This document shows, piece after piece, positions 9,277 to 17,786 of a stretch of DNA of 64,000 nucleotides. The notes below the pieces were generated by a model, which saw nothing but the letters and a program-made list of their open reading frames with translations, had not been told where the DNA came from and did no database searches. Numbering within the stretch: position 1 is the first letter of the stretch; each line of letters opens with the position of its first letter. Made by a program: the position numbers and the translations under genes. The DNA lies in the NCBI GenBank assembly GCA_025766275.1, contig JAFKAC010000002.1:868001-932000 (forward strand), in the 5' to 3' direction. The DNA is from Lactarius indigo (Eukaryota; Basidiomycota; Agaricomycetes; Russulales; Russulaceae).

Positions 9277-10503
9277 CTAAAAAGCCGCCTTAAGAGCGTT
9301 GATTTGCTCTTGTTGGGCTGTGAGCGCCGCCAGTAACTTTGCCACGTCTGCCTGGGACGTATTGGCTTTGGGCGGTGCGGGATTACTTGATTGGGCGGTG
9401 GAAGCCGCCGACTGACTGGAAGAAGGTTGGGAGGGGGTCTCCTCGCTACTGGCCGCAGCTTTCGCTTTGGCGGGTTTCCCCATGAATTTGAGCATGCAGA
9501 CGGGTGCCCTATGTCCAACCTTTTGACAATGGTGGCACACGTCGCGTTCGTGATTTCCATCCTTCTTTGAATGGTCCTTAGAACCACACCCATAACACTT
9601 GCCTTGCATGTGTTTCTGATAGTCTTGCCGGGTCTTTCCGCCGGATGCGGGCTTGCTCGTGCCGGATCCCTGCTGACGTGATGCATCAACTTGCATTGCA
9701 TCTGGATCGGACGGCTTGCCTGCAGGCAAGATCGACTGGCTGGACGAACCGCCCTTCTTCTCCGAGTCCCTCTGTCTCAGTCGCTGATCCAGCGATTGTG
9801 AGACCTGCTTGAGGTCATCGAAGTCGACGTGGGCCTTGTCCGTCAAGGCTAAGGCATCTTTTACACGGTCCGAGAGACCGTCATAAAAGCGGGTGCGGAG
9901 GTCTGCTTTTGACCATCCAGTCTGTCCAGAGTACTGTTCGAACACGGATCGGTACTCTGCAACCGATCCGCGGCCCTGTTTTGTCTTCTTCAGCTGCTCC
10001 CTCGCTGTCTCTGTAGTGTCAAGGGGTGAGAACCGTCGGTTAAACTCTTTGACGAATTCGTCCCAAGAGCTTCCGAACGGGATGTTATTTGACTGAAGTT
10101 GTTCGAGGTAAGGGAGAGCCCATGACTTGGCTTCCCCTTCCATTAAGTTGAGAACCGCCATAATCCAGCGGTCCTCTGCCTGGAAGTACATGCCCTGGGC
10201 CGGGTCCCAGGTATTCATAGCGTCCTGCTGTGAGCCTGCCCAATTATGGAAGGCTGCAAGGAAGTGACGGGCATCTGTAGAGTTGCCTTTCCCATCCCAT
10301 GCTTTGGGACGGGCCACTACTTCCTTGTGTTTAGGGCTTGGCTTGGCCGCGGTTGCTGAAACCTGTGCGGTCAAGTCCGTGACCTTTTGCGTAAGTATAC
10401 CGACTACTTGGCCCAAATCGCTTATGAGGCGCAAGCAGTCGTTAAGAGTTGGGGGCGGAGCAGGAGCGGTTGGTGTAGGGGGAGCGGCGGCGGCGGCGGA
10501 CAT
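9277..10503 (-). CDS. gag: Gag of inner element (408 aa from ATG)
   Basis: Starts at the first ATG the RNA meets after about 1,550 nt (10503; A at -3). The N-terminus is Ala/Pro-rich, the middle is the retrotransposon Gag capsid fold (WDGKG...DARHFLAAF, W..FVKEFNRRF, YRSVFEQYS), and the C-terminal part has a CCHC knuckle CHHCQKVGHRAPVC preceded by a partial CYGCGSKDH. The same frame is open upstream to 10767 without an ATG and encodes an acidic, Tyr/Trp-containing segment that looks coding. The gag ends ...TTT TAG, where Phe-tRNA can re-pair with TTT in the -1 frame, which is the pol frame. Confidence 0.92.
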   Translation of the reverse strand: MSAAAAAPPTPTAPAPPPTLNDCLRLISDLGQVVGILTQKVTDLTAQVSATAAKPSPKHKEVVARPKAWDGKGNSTDARHFLAAFHNWAGSQQDAMNTWDPAQGMYFQAEDRWIMAVLNLMEGEAKSWALPYLEQLQSNNIPFGSSWDEFVKEFNRRFSPLDTTETAREQLKKTKQGRGSVAEYRSVFEQYSGQTGWSKADLRTRFYDGLSDRVKDALALTDKAHVDFDDLKQVSQSLDQRLRQRDSEKKGGSSSQSILPAGKPSDPDAMQVDASRQQGSGTSKPASGGKTRQDYQKHMQGKCYGCGSKDHSKKDGNHERDVCHHCQKVGHRAPVCMLKFMGKPAKAKAAASSEETPSQPSSSQSAASTAQSSNPAPPKANTSQADVAKLLAALTAQQEQINALKAAF

Positions 10504-10639
10504 CTTATCTAACTCGTCTTGTCTCTTTCTTTCCTCGTACTTTTTGATCGACTCCCGTCTGTCTTCGATGAGGCGAAGCTGTTCGTCTTCGTCGAAGTCG
10601 TCCCAGTTGTCGAAGTTCTTGATCCACTCTTTTTCTTCT

Positions 10640-11329
10640 TTAGAGAGGATCGTTCTGTACTTCGAGGTTACTCCTGTGGGATACTGAGCTTGTGCTTGCG
10701 CTGCTCTCTGTTTCCCTTTGGGAGCTATTGTGGGAGTGGACGGATGGGGGAGGAGAAAGTTCGGGGACTAGTGCTGCCGCGAAGGCGATCAGCTGAGGGA
10801 CGGTGAAAGGGGTGCCTGCAACAAGGCCAAATGTTCCGTGAAGTTCTAGGAGGGCGAAACGGAAGTCGCGATCGTAATAGATGGCGCGGACGTAAGCTTC
10901 CGCGTCGTTCTGTGGTTCGCCTTCTAGAGAGAACCTGTAGTGGACTTCTTCACCAGCAAAGACTTCTTGCTGATAAACTACAGGGGGTGCTTGGGGGTCG
11001 TCAACGAGTGTCTTGTTGGAGGAGGAGTGCGCCGAGTGGTAAGAGTGCTCCGAAGCTACTGTCGGAGTTGGAGATGCGAAGCGAGGTGAGGGGATTGGGT
11101 CAGAGGACGATTGACCTGCTCCCTGGACGTGTAGCGATGCCGAAGCAGAGGCTGAGTTTGGAGTGAAGTATGAACGTGGGGGTGACGGGGGCGCTGGAAC
11201 AGGAAGAACTGTTTCCTGTCTCCTCCTAAAGAGACGTCGAAGACGCTGACGGACGTTCGCAAATATGCGAGGCAGTTTGGAAATGGGAGGTGGTATAATG
11301 TGACGACGTGTTACGACGACCGCGAAACG
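10640..11329 (-). CDS. AUG-less open frame upstream of inner gag, coding-like
   Basis: A 229-codon frame with no ATG, read from 11329 down to a TAA at 10640. It begins with a basic/Pro-rich part (RRLFRRRQETVLPVPAPP), then a Ser-rich stretch, then a folded-looking segment (YRFSLEGEPQNDAEAYVRAI, ELHGTFGLV) that recalls the aromatic pattern near the start of the outer element's Gag (YFVEFNGPTRF). It overlaps the upstream extension of gag (10767-10504) by 128 nt in a frame one nucleotide away (+1). It may be the true N-terminus of Gag disrupted by an indel, a frameshifted product or a non-AUG-initiated protein. Translation is inference. Confidence 0.5.
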   Translation of the reverse strand, partial: RFAVVVTRRHIIPPPISKLPRIFANVRQRLRRLFRRRQETVLPVPAPPSPPRSYFTPNSASASASLHVQGAGQSSSDPIPSPRFASPTPTVASEHSYHSAHSSSNKTLVDDPQAPPVVYQQEVFAGEEVHYRFSLEGEPQNDAEAYVRAIYYDRDFRFALLELHGTFGLVAGTPFTVPQLIAFAAALVPELSPPPSVHSHNSSQRETESSASTSSVSHRSNLEVQNDPL

Positions 11330-11834
11330 CTAAGTCGAAGGTGTATGGAGAGTCCGATCAAGCGAGACCAATACACAGTGGTGTTTCACACTGCGCGAGG
11401 CTGCGGCGATAACGGAACACTCAGGAAAGATGTAAGGAAATGTGTAGAGCCACAAGGCTGTCTGCCTCAGTCTTCTCGACCTGTTGGCTGCCTCTCACAC
11501 CGAAGCGCTCTCAAACTTTTCTGTTTACTTCGCGTACAGCTGTCGCAGGCTAGGCCTGGCAGGCTTCTCTTCCACTTGCAGCTTATCTGGCGTGGTGACC
11601 AGTTCTGCAAGCAGTACCCAAACGTTCTACTGATGACCAGATAGAACGCTTATAGGCAAGCACAATCTATGCCGATTTTACGGACAATAGAGTTGTACCA
11701 AGATAGCGCAGATTCTGCGTACGAAGGTCCACAGGCAAAGAGTGAGGTGGATAACACAAGGGACTTGTGGTCGTCAACCACCTAGAAGGGAAAACGAAAA
11801 ACGCCGGTAAGAAGAAAGGGGCGTGTGAAGGAAG

Positions 11835-11844
11835 AACTTGTCCT
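11835..11844 (-). other. Predicted self-primer binding site of inner element
   Basis: AGGACAAGTT on the minus strand lies two bases after the 5' LTR. It is the exact 10-nt complement of the predicted RNA 5' end AACUUGUCCU (12119-12110). Confidence 0.7.
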
Positions 11845-11846
11845 AA

Positions 11847-12620
11847 TGTAGCGGTATGACTTATCGCGACAACTAGACCAAGAGAAGGTAAGTGAACTGA
11901 ACTAGTAGCACACCCAAGCCTAACGCGGAGACAAGTCACGCGCCGAACGTACAGTCACTGCGGAGAATATGCACACGTGAGACCTTTATACAAGGTCAAA
12001 GGCAAGGTGATCACGCAGTGGTACGCTGAGTGGAGAACCAAGAGGACAAGTTAACATTGGAGAAGTAAGGGGAGTACAAGGGATATACGCACCTGAGTGG
12101 AGAACCAAGAGGACAAGTTGGTTCCACTCAGGACGTTACATGAGGGTTTATATACTATGCTGCGGCTGAGTTCGAATTACTACGGAACCTTGTTACTAAA
12201 GGTACATGTAATAGTAATGAGTCAGACGCTGACGCGTCGTGTCTATTAATAGCGTTATCTATTGTGCTGACTGATGCACAGTCATTAACGCTGACAGAAC
12301 AATGACGTGTCCTTATCTATGAGTCACAACCCTATGACAACGTAGTCTAGAACTATCTAGAACCTTCCCTGCTTATCGTCCAATGAGAAACTACTATACT
12401 AATGAGGAAAGTGACCTAAAGAGGTAACATCCGATAAGGAAGTTACTGTCCCAGGGTCACGTGCTTGTGGGTGCACATGTTGGCATCACGTGACTAACCA
12501 TCTTATCATATCTAATGATAAGGACTTTGGATGTTTGACACTACGTTGGAGACTCATATTTCCACCAAATAAATCCGTAAAAATACAGAAAAATAGGGTG
12601 AAAATAGAGCGTCCGTGACA
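11847..12620 (-). repeat. 5' LTR of inner element (774 bp)
   Basis: Identical to 4607-5380. It carries the TATA box (12154-12147), predicted RNA start (12119) and, in R-U5, a second copy of the first 27 nt of the RNA (12052-12026). Confidence 0.95.
12110..12154 (-). promoter_or_regulatory. TATA box and predicted RNA start of inner element
   Basis: TATATAAA at 12154-12147 on the minus strand is 35 nt before 12119, where the RNA would begin AACUUGUCCU. The start falls in the loop of a hairpin with a 9-bp CCTGAGTGG/CCACTCAGG stem. The only ATG of the leader is at 12057 and opens a 23-codon reading frame. Confidence 0.6.
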
Positions 12621-12625
12621 CTTCC
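12621..12625 (+). repeat. Target-site duplication CTTCC, right copy
   Basis: Matches 4602-4606 and completes the target duplication of the nested element. Confidence 0.93.
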
Positions 12626-15600
12626 CCTGATTCAAGACCTCATTTACGACCTCAGTAACGCCCACATTTACACAAAGCTCGACATCCGCTGGGGATATAA
12701 TAATATCCGAATACGAGACGGTGATCAGGAAAAGGCGGCCTTCAAGACCAAGTTTGGCCTTTTTGAGCCAACGGTAATGTTCTTCGGTCTCACCAATTCG
12801 CCGGCCACCTTCCAAACCATGATGAACCACATCTATCGTGATACCATCACGAAACACGAGCTCCGCGGCACCATCATCCGTGTCTACATGGATGACATTG
12901 GCATCGCCACACGTGAAGGCGCTACATCCGCTGACCACGTAGCCGCGGTAACGGACGTCCTTCGCGTCGCTCAGGAACACGACCTCTACTTCAAGCTCGA
13001 AAAATGCCTTTTCCACCAACCTCGGATGGATTACCTGGGGGTAATCCTTGAAAAGGGGGTAACGCGTATGGACCCGGTAAAAGTTCGCGGCATCAGAGAC
13101 TGGCCGACACCAACCAAGGTCAGGGACGTATGGTCATTTTTGGGTTTCTGTAACTTTTACCGCCTTTTCATCCGAGGTTTCGCAACCCACGCACGACCAC
13201 TCAACTGGTTGACGAGGAAAGACGCCGAGTGGAACTGGGGGGACGATGAAGAGCGGGCCTTCAAAACCCTCAAGCGACTCGTAACGGAAGAACCAGTATT
13301 AGCACACCCCAACTTACAAGATCAGTTCGAGCTAGAGGTCGACGTGTCAGGATTCGCGGTAGGCGCAGTACTCCTACAAAAGAAAAGTGACGGTCGCCAG
13401 CATCCTATAGGATACTATTCGGCAACGCTGAACGAAGCGGAGCGAAATTACGACATTTACGACCTAGAACTCCTCGCCATTGTCAAAGCCCTTCGCCACT
13501 GGAGACCCCTGCTCGCAGGATCTCCGCACAAGATCAAAATATTCTCAGATCACCTAAATCTCCAATACTGGAAGACTCCACAAAAGATCAGTCGAAGGGT
13601 CGCTCGAGAAGTACTAGAACTAATGGAGTACGACTTCGAGATCCATCACATCAAGGGGAAGAACAATGGCAGAGCGGACGCACTATCACGACGGCCGGAC
13701 TACGACCAGGGAGAGGGAGACAACCAAGGTGTGGTCGTCTTACCCCCGGAGGTCTTCATACGAGCCACTAATGCTGTGCGTACGTTGGAAACGCACCCGA
13801 TGATGCAACCGCCGAGGCGACGACAAGACCCCGCTATAATCAAAACCTGGGTTGATGCCCATCACCTCAAGAAGATAGAGGGAGAGTGGTACAAGGACGG
13901 ACGACTGGTAGTCACGGGACCCATGACAACGTACCGGGCCATCATACAAGACCACCACGACCCACCGGTACATGGACATCCCGGAATAAGCAGGACACAA
14001 CGGATCGTAGAGCGACACCACTGGTGGCCGAGTATCCGCCGGGATGTGTATGAGTACGTTACCGGATGTGCTGACTGTCAGCGAATCAAAGTCAATACAC
14101 GACCAACCCGTGCACCACTATACCCAATCACCGTTGCCAAGGACGCCCCTCCCTTCCATACCATTGCCCTTGACTTCATCACCAAACTGCCGATCTCACA
14201 GTCGTACAACAGCATTCTAACCATCACTGATCATGATTGCAGCAAAGCATCCATATTTATCCCCTGCAACGAGGAGATCACAGCAGAAGGGACCGCCATT
14301 CTGTACGTCAATCACGTGTTCAAACGATTCGGATTACCGCGTAAAATTATTAGTGACCGAGACCCCCGGTTTACCTCCAAATTCACACGAGAAATATGCC
14401 GCATATTGGGAATCCAACAGAACATTTCTACGGCTTATCATCCGCGCACGGATGGGCAGTCGGAACGGACCAATCAGTGGCTTGAACAATATCTACGATT
14501 CTGGGCCAACGAGCGTCAAGATAATTGGGCGGCGTATCTCCCGGTAGCAGAATTCGCTCACAACAATTGGCCCCATGAACATACGAAACAATCGCCATTC
14601 ATGCTTCTGATGGGGTACAACCCGACCGCCGATTGGACGGATAAGCCATCTCCAATCCCAAACGTAATCACCAGACTGACACAATTAAAGGAGGCACACC
14701 GGCTTGCCCAAGACCTTATCAAAAAGGCACAAGACAGCTGGGTTCGGCACAAAGATACTCCACGCTATCAAGTCGGTGATCAAGTGTGGCTGGAAGGAAG
14801 GCATCTACGGACCAATCAACCCACGGCGAAATTAGCGGCGCGACGCCACGGACCATTTAAAGTAGTACAGGTGATGTCCCCATACAATTACCGCCTCGAA
14901 CTTCCCACGCAGTGGAGCATCCATCCAGTGTTTCACATCAATCTTCTTACGCCATACAAACGTACGGCCTTTCACGGCGAAAACTTCCCACAACCACCGC
15001 CGGATCTTGTAGAAGGAGAGGAGGAATATGAAGTCGAGGCCATTCTAGACTCGCGGCATTTCAGCCGCCGCAAAAGGCTTCAGTACCTCATCAAATGGAA
15101 GGGTTATTCGGACTCGGAGAACCAGTGGGTCGACAAAGATGACGTGTTTGCACCAGACGCGATCAAGGCGTATCAAGAGGGCCGGACGGGTGTGCGATCT
15201 CTTAAAAGCCAGCCCGTGGACGACCAAGGAGAGTATCCCTCTTACCTCCGATCCACTCAGACGTCTATGCCCACCTCTCCTCTCAGACATGTCACCACGG
15301 CGATCCTCCTCGACCAAGTCGCACAAGACGCCGCCAACCTCATCGAAGACGACGAAGAAACCGTGGTTCAACAGGTCCAGCTCACTCCGTACACACCTGC
15401 AAACTTGCGAGCGGGGCATATCACCGCTCAAGAATGGGCTAATGTCCTACAGAGGTTCCCCGACCCGACTCACCAGCCCGACGACGAGCAGCAGCATGCC
15501 GTCGCTCACATCTTCAGAGACGACAACGGCAATCGAGAACCCGTTGCCATTATCCCCCCAGGTGACGACCTCATCGGCACGAGGGGAATTCTCCCCGCCG

Positions 15601-16424
15601 ACCGTCCCCTCGAAGACCCAACAGGAGTTAGAAGCAGCGGAGGACTGGCGGAGAATGGCGAAGGAGTGGGCCGACGAACAACTGCGCTTAGCGCAGAAGA
15701 GATTGAGCGAGTTGCGGCAGCGCAGGCAGCGCTCCCTAACGACGAAGCTCACGCTGACGACGAGGATTACTACCCGGTCAGACACCCCCTCCTTCGAACG
15801 CACAGCCACCCTACTAATTCCCGAATCACCCCATGGCTCGTTCACACCAACGGAACCCCCATGTCTCGAGGACGTGTGCGATTGCCCGGCGTCGCACTTC
15901 ACACCCCCATTACGCACGACGACAACCCCGCGCAGGTCCTTGCGCCTGAAGGGTTCAGGGCGAATCGACAGCCCCATTACATTCACTTCCCCATCACCGG
16001 ACCCGACGGCGTAGAGAGGAACGCTAGTCACATTCAGATTGTCGGAGGTGCGAACCCTTTTGTACTAGGGCTTATCCCCGGCTCTCCCCATCTTTACGGC
16101 AAACCCCTCTACGCCTTCCCGATGCTATCGGCCGTGGGACGCGCCTTCATCGCCCACGAGGATCTAGTTATCCTCGCCTCCGACAAGATCACGGACCGCG
16201 CGTTGAACCGCATTGGGGACGAGTCCCTGACTGCGGAGGTGACGCGTTATCGAGCAGCCGCATATGAAGAAGAACGGCTTGCAGCTCGCATTCGCCAGCT
16301 TCAGGCAATGCGACTATCGGCGAGGGACGACAAGCGGGACTGCATCTATCGCTTGGAGAGGGCTAACGTCTTTGAGCGGATTAGTGACGAGCAGTCTACA
16401 TGGACGGCGAGGGACTTTTGGTGA
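12626..16424 (+). pseudogene. pol: Pol of outer element, 3' part (RT to chromodomain and long C-terminal tail)
   Basis: Continues the split RT at LIQDL and runs open to 16424. RT motifs: WGYNNIRI and YMDDIGIA (YMDD from 12885). RNase H: LEVDVSGFAVGA and the DxE-like DLELLA. Integrase: HHCC finger (HGHPGISR...CADCQRI), catalytic D in IALDFITK, D in ISDRDPRF and E in DGQSERTNQ. The chromodomain (YEVEAILDSRHF...YLIKWKGYSDSENQW) lies near 15020-15170. A tail of about 410 codons follows: acidic/Ser-Pro-rich, then a compact part (HIQIVGGANPFVLGLIPGSP) and a charged helix at the end. Intact frame, but without its own start because of the nested element. Confidence 0.93.
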
Positions 16425-16441
16425 GTCTGGGGACTCACGCT

Positions 16442-16454
16442 GAAAAGGGGGTGA
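16442..16454 (+). other. Polypurine tract of outer element
   Basis: GAAAAGGGGGTGA immediately before the 3' LTR, the expected plus-strand primer site. Confidence 0.8.
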
Positions 16455-16923
16455 TGTTACGGTTTTCGCGTCGGACCCTTACTGCACCGGTTGTGGCTAC
16501 GGCTGTAAGGTAATATTTATTAGTCACGGACTCGGGGTTTACGGTAGGAGTTAGGCGGTAGAGGATGACTCGATCCTAGTACAGGTAGTAGTAGTATTAG
16601 GATTGCGGTACTTACGCGATACGTTGGACGCTACGTTACGGTGACTCATAGCAGCGCTTGAAAGCCTGCTCTTCTTGTATTTAAGGTAGCTGCGGAAGAC
16701 CAAGATACGCCATCTTGGTCTTCTTCAATCGTCACTTCTAGTCTCTTCTATTCTCATCTCTAAAGACGCGCCTTCCATCAGAGGAAGAGCCCTATCCTGA
16801 ACCTAGTGTCTGCGTACATCTAGAACCCGCCTTCGAGCCATACGCCTCTGCGCGTGACCAGCTAAGTCATAAAGAGTCGCCTTAATCAAGCTCAAGTCGA
16901 GCTAACGTCGTGACGGCGTTACA
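16455..16923 (+). repeat. 3' LTR of outer element (469 bp)
   Basis: Near-identical copy of 1206-1669, with five extra bases near 16512-16516 and G instead of A at 16470. Confidence 0.95.
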
Positions 16924-16928
16924 GAAAG
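16924..16928 (+). repeat. Target-site duplication GAAAG, right copy
   Basis: Matches 1201-1205. Confidence 0.9.
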
Positions 16929-17786
16929 TAACTGGAAACCTGGTTTTCCGAGTTGTCAGCCAGGGAGAGTGCAGTCGTATCACCGTGGTGTTTAACCATC
17001 AGTCGCGATGGGTGTCGAGTTCGGGTGTCACATATGGTCACAAGTTTGGGAAATAATCTACCTACTATATGCGGTAATAATCTGGGTCAGATTCTTTGAA
17101 GAATCCGAACCGAACAGGCTCTAAAACATTGTTTATGGTTTGGCCCATGTCTCGCGCGAGAAAGCGTTTGCCGGACAGGCCCTAAAATGTTCTGATCGTG
17201 AGGACACTTCTCTTTCTCTCCCTGCCTCAAGACTCGAATTTAAATATATAGCGTCTGACGCCTCAGGCCTCAGGCTGTGGACCATTCGAAACCGGGTTGC
17301 CTTAACGAGTGCCCTCCAGTCTCGGCATATTATCTCGACTGCCTATCTACTCTTCGTCTTGGGATCACCTTACTATTTTCGGTTCTGGCTTCTGTCTTCC
17401 AACGTTGTCAGCTTAACTTAGTTGTATCCGGGAATATAAATGGATTTTTAAGATAAATAAATCAAAGAATCAAGTTGAAAAGCCACCTTCACCCGTGCCG
17501 TATAATAGTACCGAGTGGATATGAACAGGAGACGACAGAAGAAATATTCAGGTTCGCCAATTGCAGGCCAATTGTGTAGTACTACTGTACTAGCTAGTAG
17601 CGTAATACATGCTTGCAGCGCGACTATCAACAACCTTATCATACCACGGTATGTGGTCCAAGGAATACGGCTATGCGGTCGCGCAGGGAAGCACCAAGAG
17701 TAAAGGCGATAAATATAAGCCGGCGTGTAGCAGATAGACATATGGGGTCTACATCATAGCAGTAGCGAATTAATGCGATATGAGCA
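16929..17786. other. Intergenic, no gene seen
   Basis: Lies between the outer element and the 3' end of VPS54. Only short unrelated open frames; the part next to 17786 should hold the VPS54 3' UTR. Confidence 0.5.

Larger units (their letters stand above)
4607..12620 (-). mobile_element. Inner (nested) Ty3/gypsy chromodomain retrotransposon, intact, 8,014 bp
   Basis: Inserted into the RT gene of the outer element in the opposite orientation, with a CTTCC duplication and two 774-bp LTRs that I found identical base by base. On the minus strand: 5' LTR (12620-11847), self-primer site, a leader of about 1.3 kb without any ATG, gag, pol with all enzymatic motifs, a purine tract and the 3' LTR (5380-4607). 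Identical LTRs mean a very recent insertion, and the open gag and pol suggest it may be active. A possible flaw is a +1 frame change within the upstream AUG-less frame. Confidence 0.95.
1206..16923 (+). mobile_element. Outer Ty3/gypsy chromodomain retrotransposon, disrupted by a nested element
   Basis: Complete insertion with 464-bp and 469-bp LTRs, a self-primer site, gag, pol (protease, RT, RNase H, integrase, chromodomain, long C-terminal tail) and a purine tract before the 3' LTR. The two LTRs differ by one substitution (1221 versus 16470) and one 5-bp indel (after 1263 versus 16514), so the insertion is young. A second element (4607-12620) sits inside the RT coding region in the opposite direction. 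Without it and one CTTCC copy the element is about 7.7 kb and its pol frame is continuous. It cannot encode a full pol now, but may be mobilised in trans. Confidence 0.95.

Noticed and set aside
10519..11166. Plus-strand frames of 95-111 codons
   Set aside because: Opposite the leader frames of the inner element; the plus-strand ATGs exist because only the minus strand is ATG-depleted.
15139..16031. Second long frames on both strands within the outer pol tail (291 and 194 codons)
   Set aside because: They overlap the pol tail in other frames; only the pol frame is continuous with integrase and keeps an even composition.
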